This document shows, piece after piece, positions 1 to 6,204 of a stretch of DNA of 11,554 bases. The notes beneath the pieces are model-generated. The model was not told the DNA's origin and did no database searches. It saw only the letters and a list, made by a program, of their open reading frames with translations. The stretch spans positions 1-11,554 of the forward strand of contig JANPDA010000345.1 in assembly GCA_031431235.1 (NCBI GenBank), written 5' to 3'. The position numbers and the translations under genes are program-made. Positions within the stretch are counted from its first letter, which is position 1. Every line of letters starts with the position of its first letter. This DNA comes from JANNSW01 sp031431235. GTDB lineage: Bacteria > Pseudomonadota > Alphaproteobacteria > Rhizobiales > Hyphomicrobiaceae.

Positions 1-849
1 CGCCCAGTCGATCGTCGAATGCGGCAGTGCCACGAAGAACGGCACGCCATTGTCCTGCGCTGCCAGCGCCTTCAGGTAGGTCCCGATCTTGTTGGCGACG
101 TCGCCGCTTGCCGTCACCCGGTCGGTGCCGACGATGCAGAGGTCGACCGCGCCCTGCTGCATCAGATGGCCGCCCGCATTGTCGACGATGATCGTATGCG
201 GCACGCCATGCTGGCCGAGCTCGTAGGCGGTCAGGCTCGCACCTTGATTGCGCGGCCGCGTCTCGTCGATCCAGACATGCACGGGGATACCGGCGTCGTG
301 GGCTTGGTAGATCGGCGAGGTGGCCGTGCCCCAGTCGACGCAGGCGAGCCAGCCGGCATTGCAATGGGTGAGGACGTTGACGGGCTTGCCCGGCTTGCGG
401 GCGGCAGCGGCGCGGATGAGCGGCAGCCCGTGCACGCCGATCCGCCGGTTCGTCTCCACATCGGCCTCGGCCAGCGCGGCGGCCTCGGCGTAGGCGGCGG
501 CCACCCGCTCGCCCGGCGCCAGAGGTGCAAGCGCGCTCCGCATCTCCTCGAGCGCCCAGCGCAGGTTGATCGCCGTCGGGCGCTGGGCGGCCAGCGTCTC
601 GATGGCCGCAGCCATCGCACCGTCCGACGCGCTCTGCCGCAGCGCAAGGCACAGGCCATAGGCGCCCGTGACCCCGATCAGCGGCGCCCCGCGCACGAGC
701 ATGGCCTTGATGGCGTAGGCGGCGTCGTCCTCGGTCTTCAGCGTCAGCGTCTCGAGCCGATGCGGCAGCCGGGTCTGGTCGATGATGCCGACGCGCCAGC
801 CATCGTCCTCGACCCAGATGGTGCGCCAGTGCTTGCCCGCAATCCTCAT
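1..849 (-). CDS. mtnA: S-methyl-5-thioribose-1-phosphate isomerase, C-terminus cut by window edge
   Basis: MtnA converts methylthioribose-1-phosphate to methylthioribulose-1-phosphate, an aldose-ketose isomerisation in the cytoplasmic methionine salvage pathway. Translating the minus strand from 849 gives 283 codons open to the window edge; the family is usually about 350-370 residues, so the last fifth or so is missing. Visible family motifs are MLVRGAPLIGVTGAYG near residue 49, LTHCNAG with the expected catalytic Cys163, IVGTDR with the expected catalytic Asp243, GDVANKIGTY, and LPHSTIDWA at the edge. The Cys and Asp sit three residues after the B. subtilis MtnA catalytic pair (Cys160, Asp240). 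The ATG at 849 has an AAGGAG ribosome site five bases upstream, and the stop codon of the preceding gene overlaps that site (TGAAGGAG), so the two genes are probably translationally coupled. Identification is secure. Confidence 0.96.
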   Translation of the reverse strand, partial: MRIAGKHWRTIWVEDDGWRVGIIDQTRLPHRLETLTLKTEDDAAYAIKAMLVRGAPLIGVTGAYGLCLALRQSASDGAMAAAIETLAAQRPTAINLRWALEEMRSALAPLAPGERVAAAYAEAAALAEADVETNRRIGVHGLPLIRAAAARKPGKPVNVLTHCNAGWLACVDWGTATSPIYQAHDAGIPVHVWIDETRPRNQGASLTAYELGQHGVPHTIIVDNAGGHLMQQGAVDLCIVGTDRVTASGDVANKIGTYLKALAAQDNGVPFFVALPHSTIDWA

Positions 850-859
850 CGCGTCTCCT

Positions 860-1090
860 TCAGCCAGATGCGCCGCCGAGGGCTGCGTTGATGGTATGCC
901 GGAAGCCGCAGCCCAGGCAGGCGATGCCGTACCAGAGCATATGGGGGCGTGCCGACTGGTCCTCGACATTGAGCATGGTCTTGCCGCAGGCCGGGCACCA
1001 ATGGTTGCCGCGCGGATCGTCGATCACGGCCCTTTCCAGGACGGGGACAACCCCTTCCGTTGCAGCCCGACGGTTCAAGCAGTCCACCAT
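860..1090 (-). CDS. Small zinc-ribbon protein between apt and mtnA
   Basis: A 76-residue protein of unknown function. It carries two CxxC knuckles, CPAC (Cys32, Cys35) and CLGC (Cys58, Cys61), 22 residues apart, the classic spacing of a zinc ribbon. The N-terminal 25 residues are mixed and the C-terminus is short and glycine/alanine rich. The ATG lies three bases after the apt stop, and its own stop is ten bases before the mtnA start, with the mtnA ribosome site overlapping the stop. This packing, and the conserved-looking cysteines, argue for a real gene rather than a chance frame. The ribosome site is weak (GAGA), fitting translational coupling to apt. The role can only be inferred: something accessory to salvage metabolism, or an unrelated passenger. 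I do not recognise a named family. Confidence 0.8.
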   Translation of the reverse strand: MVDCLNRRAATEGVVPVLERAVIDDPRGNHWCPACGKTMLNVEDQSARPHMLWYGIACLGCGFRHTINAALGGASG

Positions 1091-1093
1091 CTC

Positions 1094-1624
1094 TCAGTGT
1101 CCCGCGAACGCGATCAGCGTGTGACACTTCACACCGAGCGCCTCCAGTCGGGCCTTGCCGGCGAGATCGGGCAGGTCGATCACGAAGGCCGCCCCCACCA
1201 GCTCGCCGCCCGATTTGCCGATGAGCTTGGCCGCGGCTTCCGCCGTGCCCCCGGTCGCGATCAGGTCATCGACCAGCAGGATGCGCTGACCGGGCTTGAT
1301 CGCGTCCTCGTGCATCTCGATCACGTCGACGCCGTACTCGAGCGAATAGTCCTGGCCGATCGTCTTCCAGGGCAGCTTGCCCTTCTTGCGGATCGGCACG
1401 AAGCCGCAGCGGAGCCGGTCGGCGACGGCGCCGCCCAGGATGAAGCCACGCGCCTCGATGCCGGCGACCGCCGCGATGTTTGCGCCGGCATAGGGTCTGG
1501 TGAGCGCGGCGATCGTCTTGGCGAATCCCTCCGCGTCGCCCAGCAGGGTCGTGATGTCGCGAAACAGGATGCCGGGCTTGGGGTAGTCCGGGATCGTGCG
1601 GATCAGCCTCTCGAGATCCTTCAA
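1094..1624 (-). CDS. apt: Adenine phosphoribosyltransferase
   Basis: Apt joins adenine to PRPP to give AMP plus pyrophosphate, the cytoplasmic adenine salvage step. The 176-residue protein has the type I PRTase PRPP-binding motif ILLVDDLIATGGT at about residues 115-127, the N-terminal stretch IPDYPKPGILFRDITTLL, and the loop VAGIEARGFILGGAVA. The length fits the family (170-180). I choose the TTG at 1624 because AGGAGG lies five bases upstream and the family usually starts just before the LxxLIRxIPDYPKPG segment. An upstream ATG at 1666 would add 14 unconserved residues and has no clear ribosome site. It heads the apt - zinc ribbon - mtnA operon, which fits recovery of adenine from methylthioadenosine. 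mtnP, the phosphorylase that would release that adenine, does not lie between apt and mtnA. Confidence 0.95.
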   Translation of the reverse strand: MKDLERLIRTIPDYPKPGILFRDITTLLGDAEGFAKTIAALTRPYAGANIAAVAGIEARGFILGGAVADRLRCGFVPIRKKGKLPWKTIGQDYSLEYGVDVIEMHEDAIKPGQRILLVDDLIATGGTAEAAAKLIGKSGGELVGAAFVIDLPDLAGKARLEALGVKCHTLIAFAGH

Positions 1625-1711
1625 TCGAGCCTCCTGTCGGGTCGCGACGCCCGGGCAGTCGGGCACCGCGTTGCAACGGCAATCGACCTGCTCATCTTTT
1701 GCCCAAGTCTG

Positions 1712-1740
1712 CTGATAGGAGGCGCCATCCCGTCATGCAA
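1712..1740 (-). promoter_or_regulatory. Weak candidate promoter for the apt operon
   Basis: Read on the minus strand, TTGCAT (1740-1735) and TATCAG (1717-1712) are 17 bases apart, about 90 bases upstream of the apt TTG start. The boxes match the sigma70 consensus at 3/6 and 4/6, so this is only a suggestion. It lies in the 127-bp divergent gap between apt and the small membrane protein gene. Confidence 0.2.
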
Positions 1741-1751
1741 GGATTAGCACG

Positions 1752-2048
1752 ATGCCGATCTCACTTTCCGCGGACGACCATCTCGACGACCTCCCCCGCA
1801 CGCTGCGCCGGAAGTCGATTCGCACTGCGCCAGAGCCGATGATCGACGACGGCGAGGGTGTGGTGGTGCGGGCCCTGCGGATCCCGTTCTGGCGGCTGAT
1901 GTTCTTTCTGATCAAGTGCGTGCTGGCGGGTGTTCCGGCGCTGTTGCTGCTGGGTGCGGTGCTCTGGGGGGCCGGCGAGCTGCTGCAGATCTACTACCCC
2001 GAGTTGATCCAGGCCAAAATCACCATCCAGCTTGCGCCGCACGAGTAG
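1752..2048 (+). CDS. Small single-pass membrane protein, unknown function
   Basis: A 98-residue protein. Residues 1-45 are polar and acidic/basic mixed, with no signal peptide. Residues about 49-75 form one strong hydrophobic helix (LMFFLIKCVLAGVPALLLLG and following), and a short tail of about 20 residues follows. The pattern of a basic-aromatic PFWRLMFFLIK segment leading into an alanine/proline helix looks like a conserved family rather than noise, but I cannot name it. The ATG has an AAGGA ribosome site eight bases upstream. It is divergent from apt and precedes the membrane protease by 211 bp on the same strand. I see no strong terminator in that 211-bp gap, so co-transcription with the protease is possible but unproven. 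Confidence 0.75.
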   Translation: MPISLSADDHLDDLPRTLRRKSIRTAPEPMIDDGEGVVVRALRIPFWRLMFFLIKCVLAGVPALLLLGAVLWGAGELLQIYYPELIQAKITIQLAPHE

Positions 2049-2259
2049 CAGCAAGGTCTTGGGCCGGATCCAGGCTCGCGCAATGGCTCAGCCTACGTAA
2101 ATGCCACACTCCGGGATCGAAACCTCTGGGGCCGGGCGGATGTCTTCGCTCCCACAAGTGACCTCTGCTAGGATTTAGCCGATCTCGACGATCACGTCGT
2201 GTGGCAGCGGGATCGCGCGCATCGGTTTGCGCGGGCCCCTCGTCAGTCGGAGGTCGTCG

Positions 2260-4266
2260 ATGCTCGTCCGGATCCTGCTTGCCCTGGCCCTGATCGCTCT
2301 CATCGTTCCCCATCATCTGTTGATCGCTGGAGCAGAGGGCGGCAGCTCGCTGCCGGTGTTTCTCGTCGACCAGCTGGCAGTGCTCGGCTTGACGGGACTG
2401 GTGCTGCTCGCGCTCGAGTCCGCACTATCGGGAATTGCGCGGCGGGACGACAAATACTACGCCGTCATCATTGCGTTCGGCTTCCTGGCAGGGGCCATCG
2501 CCGGGCTGTTTGCCTTTGCGATCTGGGGCGAGAAGGAAGGCCCCGTGCCCTATGAGACCTTCTTGCGGGGGGCGCGCAGCCTGCTGTTCGGAGGTCTCGT
2601 CGGCACGGCGATCTACGTGGTGTGGCGCACCGTCCTCAACGGCCAGCGCCAGATCTCGGTATCGCGGGCCGAATGGTATGGGGCGGCGGCGGTGCTGCTG
2701 CTCGCCGTCCTCGGTCTGGCGGCCTGGTTCCGGAATTTCGACACGGCTGGCGGACAGATCGCGACCCTGTCGCTGGGGAGCATCGACTGGATCGGGGTCG
2801 GTGGGTGCCGAAATCATGGGAGCCTGAGCGAGATTTGCCGGTTGACGCTGCTCGATGATGTGACGGTTCGGCGCTTTGCCTGGACCACATTCGGCATCTT
2901 CTGGGTGCTGGTCGCGCTCTACTACATGGCACGGCTGAAGCTCAGCCGCGTGCGCGCATTGACCATGGTGTCGCTGATCGCGCTGGGCAGCATCATCGCC
3001 TATTTCACGGCCACGACGGCCTTCGAGCACCTGCTGCAAGGCAAGAGCGGCAGCATGTTGGGGTTCTGCATCGGCATGGTCGGGGTGATCATCGGCCATT
3101 CCTGGTTCCTGTCGTGGTGCCGGGAGCAGGCGCTCGTCGAGGCGCTGACGGAAGCATTCGGCACCCAGGACGCACTGCGAGCCATGGTGCGCGCGCGCCT
3201 GGAGACCCAGATCGGCAAGGCCCCGATCGAGCGCGCCACGCTCGCGGGCGAGGTGAAAGCCCTCGTACAGCGCGCCGATCACGACGGCTGGCTCGGCCAA
3301 TTGGTGCTCAATGCCCAGTACTCCCGGCCCGACGATCGCAAGATCGAGGCGATCGCGCGCTCCATGGGGCTCGGCATCGCGCCTCCCGACGTCGCGAACC
3401 TGCGCAAGACGGCAAACCGCATCGGCAAGCCCGAGCTCGCCGGGAGCCAGGCACCGGCAACCCAGCTCGAGACGATCGTGCGTGAGGAGAGCCAGTTCAC
3501 CGACCCGGACGACTATCACACGCGCCTTGCCCGCATCGGCTTCTGCGTCTGCCGGGTCGAGACGCCGCACAATCTGGGCACCGGCTTCCTGATCGGCCCC
3601 GATCTCGTCATGACCAACTTTCATGTGGTCAAGGAGTACGCCGATCCGGCAGCGGCAAGGCCCGTCGCCGACATCGTCTGCCAGTTCGACTACAAGGTTG
3701 CCGCCGGCCTGCAGACGCTGAGCAGGGGCACGATCTTCAGGGTCGTCGAGATCGTCGATTCGAGCCCGTTCAGCCCGGCCGATCTGGAGGAAGGCGCGGT
3801 CCCCCAGGTCGATCAGCTCGACTTCGCGATTCTCCGCCTGGAGCGCCCTGTCGGCGAGCTGGCGATCGGCGAGCGGGCGGAAGCGGGCGCGCCGTTGCGC
3901 GGCTGGATTCCCATGCGGTCGGCTGCCGAGAAGCAGAACCTCACTCCCGATGAGATCCACCAGGCTTTCGTGATCGTGCTGCAGCACCCCAAAGGCCAAC
4001 CGATGCAGCAGGACATGGGGGCCGTGACCGAGCTCAACACCAATGGCACCCGCATCCGTCACGAGGCGAACACGCTGCCCGGCTCATCGGGCTCGCCCTG
4101 CTTCTCGATCCGCGATCTGTCGATTTTCGCGCTGCATCATGCCGGCGGTCACAGCAAGACGCTCAATCGCCCCTACAACCAGGCCGTACCGATCGGCAAG
4201 ATCATCAATCTGGTGCGCCTGCGCGGCAAATCGAGCGCATTCTGGGACAAGGATCCGAAAAAGTGA
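2260..4266 (+). CDS. Polytopic membrane protein with EAD1-like module and trypsin-like serine protease
   Basis: A 668-residue predicted membrane-tethered serine protease. Numbering is from the ATG at 2260, chosen because GGAGG lies six bases upstream; a TTG at 2227 would only add 11 residues. About eight hydrophobic helices lie near residues 2-24, 32-55, 67-89, 106-126, 139-157, 206-226, 232-251 and 264-285. Basic residues fall in the loops between helices 2-3, 4-5 and 6-7, so both termini should be cytoplasmic. The loop between helices 5 and 6 (about 158-205) is outside and holds Cys183 and Cys193. Residues about 288-371 are helical and match the Effector-associated domain 1 pattern (LVEALTEAF, a DGWLGQLV turn, ending IARSMGLG). 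Residues about 419-654 are a trypsin-fold protease: TGFLIGP, TNFHVV (His455), LDFAILRL (Asp521) and PGSSGSP (Ser610). EADs are known as Death-domain-like adaptors in predicted conflict systems. The target and the partner are not visible here. Confidence 0.88.
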   Translation: MLVRILLALALIALIVPHHLLIAGAEGGSSLPVFLVDQLAVLGLTGLVLLALESALSGIARRDDKYYAVIIAFGFLAGAIAGLFAFAIWGEKEGPVPYETFLRGARSLLFGGLVGTAIYVVWRTVLNGQRQISVSRAEWYGAAAVLLLAVLGLAAWFRNFDTAGGQIATLSLGSIDWIGVGGCRNHGSLSEICRLTLLDDVTVRRFAWTTFGIFWVLVALYYMARLKLSRVRALTMVSLIALGSIIAYFTATTAFEHLLQGKSGSMLGFCIGMVGVIIGHSWFLSWCREQALVEALTEAFGTQDALRAMVRARLETQIGKAPIERATLAGEVKALVQRADHDGWLGQLVLNAQYSRPDDRKIEAIARSMGLGIAPPDVANLRKTANRIGKPELAGSQAPATQLETIVREESQFTDPDDYHTRLARIGFCVCRVETPHNLGTGFLIGPDLVMTNFHVVKEYADPAAARPVADIVCQFDYKVAAGLQTLSRGTIFRVVEIVDSSPFSPADLEEGAVPQVDQLDFAILRLERPVGELAIGERAEAGAPLRGWIPMRSAAEKQNLTPDEIHQAFVIVLQHPKGQPMQQDMGAVTELNTNGTRIRHEANTLPGSSGSPCFSIRDLSIFALHHAGGHSKTLNRPYNQAVPIGKIINLVRLRGKSSAFWDKDPKK

Positions 4267-4305
4267 GGCATCTGGCAGCAGGGTGTGTGCCGCTGCCCGA
4301 TGCCT
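4266..4305. terminator. Bidirectional hairpin between convergent protease and hydrolase genes
   Basis: AGGCATC-T-GGCAGC (4266-4279) pairs with GCTGCC-C-GATGCCT (4292-4305), giving 13 base pairs around one mismatch and a 12-base loop. The hairpin fills the 37-bp gap between two convergent genes and touches both stop codons. There is no clear T tract on either side, so Rho-independent action is uncertain, but the position suits a shared end for both transcripts. Confidence 0.55.
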
Positions 4306-4939
4306 ACCTCAGAAACGGATTCGTCTCCCGCTCATGCCCGAACGCACTCATCGGGCCATGGCCGCAGACAAAGGCGATATCATCGCCCAGCGGCAGCAGC
4401 TTTTCCTTGATCGCGCGGATCAGCGCGGCGTGGTCGCCGTAGGGGAAATCGGTGCGGCCGATCGAGCCCTGGAACAACACGTCGCCGACGAGGGCAAAGC
4501 TCGCGTCGCGGCAGAACAGCACGACCGAGCCCGGCGAATGGCCGGGACAGTGAAAGACTTCGAAACCGTGCCCAGCCGCCTCCACGCTATCGCCCTCGGC
4601 GAGCCAGCGGCCGGGTGTGACGGCGCGCGCCTCGATGCCGTAGCTCCGGCCACTCGCCGGCAGACCATCGAGCAGGAATTTGTCGGCCCGATGTGGCCCC
4701 TCGATGCCGACGCCGAGACGCTCGGCGAGCTCGGCCGCTCCGCCGGCGTGATCGATGTGGCCGTGGGTCAGCAGGATCTTCTCGACAGTGAGGCCGAGCT
4801 TGGCGATGCCGGCTGTGATGCGCTCCAGATCGCCGCCCGGATCGACCACGGCGGCGCGCTTGCTATCCTCATCGAAAATCAGCGAGCAGTTCTGCTGGAA
4901 CGGCGTGACGGGAACAATGGCGGCTCTGAGCTTGGGCAT
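4304..4939 (-). CDS. MBL-fold metallohydrolase, YcbL / glyoxalase II-like
   Basis: A 211-residue metallo-beta-lactamase-fold hydrolase, probably a cytoplasmic thioester hydrolase of the YcbL-like type II glyoxalase group. The metal ligands are all visible: THGHIDH at 58-64 (His59, His61, Asp63, His64), CPGHSPGS with His134, VGD with Asp153, and CGHG with His194. The family signature GSIGRTDFPYGD (about 158-169) and the C-terminal GHERETNPFL are both present. The length is typical of YcbL-like proteins and shorter than classical GloB, which carries an extra C-terminal substrate domain. The ATG has GGAGA five bases upstream. The true substrate cannot be read from sequence; hydroxyacylglutathione or another thioester is the usual assumption. 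It follows the glycine-zipper gene on the same strand, but a terminator lies between them. Confidence 0.9.
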   Translation of the reverse strand: MPKLRAAIVPVTPFQQNCSLIFDEDSKRAAVVDPGGDLERITAGIAKLGLTVEKILLTHGHIDHAGGAAELAERLGVGIEGPHRADKFLLDGLPASGRSYGIEARAVTPGRWLAEGDSVEAAGHGFEVFHCPGHSPGSVVLFCRDASFALVGDVLFQGSIGRTDFPYGDHAALIRAIKEKLLPLGDDIAFVCGHGPMSAFGHERETNPFLR

Positions 4940-4985
4940 CGGGGTCTCCGTGGGGTGCCCCGAAGCCCTGCCACGCAGACGGCGG

Positions 4986-5023
4986 AAAAAGCAAGCGCGA
5001 CCGCCGGCAAGCCGGGGCCGCGC
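4986..5023 (-). terminator. Rho-independent terminator after the glycine-zipper gene
   Basis: Read on the minus strand, GCGCGGCCCCGGC (from 5023) pairs with GCCGGCGGTCGCGC (to 4995) as a 12-13 bp stem with one bulge and one G-T pair around a tiny loop. TTGCTTTTT follows, with the T run at 4990-4986. It lies 27 bp past the stop of the glycine-zipper gene. It ends only 46 bp before the hydrolase start, so it might also act as a leader attenuator for that gene. Confidence 0.6.
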
Positions 5024-5049
5024 CTGATGCCGTAGCCGGCTGGCTCGTG

Positions 5050-5364
5050 CTACTTCGCCATCATCGAGCGGACGACGCCGATGATCGCCATCAGCACGCC
5101 GCCGCCGATGCCGCCACCAGCAATGTCCTGGACGATAGTGTCGAACGCGCCCGGTGCCACCGCCACTGTGCCGACGGTCGTTGCCGCTTGCATCGTGCCG
5201 CCGAGCATGCTGTTGAGAATCTGGCCGCCGATACCGCCGCCGACGACTCCGGCCAGCGAGTTGCCTACTGTGCCCAGGCTCAAATTCTTAGCGAGATTAC
5301 CGACAATGTTGCCGCCGGCTGCGCCTGAAATGAGCTGGATGATGATCGGCAATAAACTTTCCAT
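5050..5364 (-). CDS. Small glycine-zipper hydrophobic protein, unknown function
   Basis: A 104-residue protein almost wholly made of small and hydrophobic residues. It begins with the hydrophobic stretch MESLLPIIIQLISGAAGGN. The middle and end carry glycine-zipper runs, VVGGGIGGQIL and DIAGGGIGGGVLMAIIGVV, with a short basic end (RSMMAK). Such GxxxG repeats favour tight helix packing, so membrane association or self-assembly is likely, though no classical signal peptide is visible. The ATG has a very good ribosome site, GAGGAGG, eight bases upstream. A strong terminator follows the stop. It is divergent from ubiK across 229 bp. I recognise the style as a conserved alphaproteobacterial hypothetical but cannot assign a function. 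Confidence 0.8.
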   Translation of the reverse strand: MESLLPIIIQLISGAAGGNIVGNLAKNLSLGTVGNSLAGVVGGGIGGQILNSMLGGTMQAATTVGTVAVAPGAFDTIVQDIAGGGIGGGVLMAIIGVVRSMMAK

Positions 5365-5593
5365 GGTCCCGTCCTCCTCGTTGTAGATGGGCTGCTCTAC
5401 GCAGCTGCGCCACGCGGCCCCTCACGAATCATAGCCTGAGGCCGAAACGGCTGCATGACAAGGGCAACGATCGTCCGGACAAGGGATAAAATTCCAGATT
5501 GCGCCGCTCTCTGCCGGCGGAAATCGTTGATATGCCCCGCGAAAACCTGCATCCTTCCGTCAATCGCGACAATTGTTGGAAAGGTGAGCCGCC

Positions 5594-5866
5594 ATGACGC
5601 AGACCTCCAATCGCATCCTCGACGAGCTGGCCAAGATGATGACCGACGCAACCGGAGCCGCCCAAGGGCTGCGCCGCGAGGTCGAATCCGTGTTCCGCAG
5701 CCAAGGCGAGAAATGGCTGCGCGAGATGGATGTGGTGCAGCGCGAGGAATTCGAGGCCGTGAAGGCGATGGCCGAGAAGGCGCGGATGGAGAACGAGCGG
5801 CTCGCCGAGCGGCTGACCGCGCTCGAGGCCGGCCTCGCGGCGCTGAAGGCGGGAGCTCGATCGTAG
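5594..5866 (+). CDS. ubiK: UbiK-family accessory factor (ubiquinone biosynthesis)
   Basis: A 90-residue protein of the UbiK/YqiC (BMFP) family, which assists aerobic ubiquinone biosynthesis together with the Ubi complex in the cytoplasm or at the membrane surface. The N-terminal half (MTQTSNRILDELAKMMTDA, then an amphipathic LRREVESVFRSQGEKWL) matches the family layout. The C-terminal half (about residues 48-85, EEFEAVKAMAEKARMENERL) is a heptad-rich coiled coil, as expected for this trimer-forming family. The length is typical. The ATG has AAGGTGAG about six bases upstream. It precedes ybjN and proC on the same strand, a gene order common in alphaproteobacteria, although here a gap of about 520 bp separates it from ybjN. 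A weak TTGATA / CATCCT pair at 5527-5555 could be its promoter. Confidence 0.9.
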   Translation: MTQTSNRILDELAKMMTDATGAAQGLRREVESVFRSQGEKWLREMDVVQREEFEAVKAMAEKARMENERLAERLTALEAGLAALKAGARS

Positions 5867-5868
5867 GT

Positions 5869-5893
5869 TGGGCTGAGACCTTCACGAAGCCCA
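5869..5893 (+). repeat. Hairpin after ubiK sharing a motif with the proC-end repeat
   Basis: TGGGCT (5869-5874) pairs with AGCCCA (5888-5893) across a 13-base loop, just past the ubiK stop; there is no T tract, so termination is doubtful. The right arm extends into CGAAGCCCAGCATGTGAG (5885-5902), which matches CGAAGCCCAGCATCTGAG at 7741-7758, after proC, at 17 of 18 positions. Two copies at gene ends suggest a dispersed repeat rather than chance. Confidence 0.5.
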
Positions 5894-5937
5894 GCATGTG
5901 AGCGTGTGAATCAATCGAACGCAGACGCACCCGTCTT

Positions 5938-6098
5938 CCCGGACAAGTGAGGGCGAAGTCCGAACGCCGATCCGGGACCCGGGGGAAGGCTGCCGAAGGC
6001 ACGTTGGATTTGTTGCTCGGTCAGATATTCGTGTGGCCTGCGGCCGAGCTTTGCGCTGGACCCGGATCTGCACTCGCCTCCGGCTCGCTTGTCCGGGG
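5938..6098. repeat. Inverted pair of palindromic intergenic repeat units
   Basis: The left unit, 5938-5980, starts CCCGGACAAG and ends GATCCGGGACCC. The right unit, 6058-6098 read on the minus strand, starts CCCCGGACAAG and ends GATCCGGGTCC. The units are 41-43 bases long and in opposite orientation. Each has CCCGGA / TCCGGG at its own ends, so each can fold into a hairpin. About 77 bases lie between them. This resembles REP-like or small non-autonomous elements that scatter through intergenic DNA of alphaproteobacteria; the exact family is not identified. Confidence 0.6.
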
Positions 6099-6186
6099 AA
6101 ACGGGGCAAATGGTGTCGCCCGGTTTCTCCACACCCTCATGTATGGCGCCGTCGCTCCTCCACAGCTTTCGCAGTCATGCACAGCT

Positions 6187-6204
6187 CTGTCATGCAATGG
6201 TCAT
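6187..6204 (+). promoter_or_regulatory. Pho-box-like direct repeat upstream of ybjN-proC
   Basis: CTGTCAT-GCAA-TGGTCAT gives two 7-base repeats with an 11-base period, the architecture of a PhoB box (CTGTCAT, 4-base spacer, CTGTCAT). The first half matches 7/7 and the second 5/7. A further CAGTCAT lies 15 bases upstream at 6172-6178. The site is about 185 bp before the ybjN start. I see no clear -10 element at the expected distance, so function is unproven. Confidence 0.35.

Noticed and set aside
19..891. 290-codon open frame on the plus strand
   Set aside because: Antisense to mtnA, which is identified by catalytic motifs.
1735..1746. Three-codon frame with AGGAGG upstream, just before the small membrane gene
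   Set aside because: Too short to judge; the downstream ATG has its own ribosome site, and no stem or attenuator structure supports a leader peptide.
782..1747. 321-codon open frame on the plus strand across apt
   Set aside because: Antisense to apt and the zinc-ribbon gene; no recognisable domain.
2425..4062. 545-codon open frame on the minus strand
   Set aside because: Antisense to the membrane protease, with low-complexity composition and no motif or ribosome site.
4043..5035. 330-codon open frame on the plus strand
   Set aside because: Overlaps the end of the protease out of frame and mirrors the hydrolase gene; composition is that of an antisense frame.
5397..6002. 201-codon open frame on the minus strand
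   Set aside because: Antisense to ubiK; mostly arginine, serine, alanine and proline with no motif.
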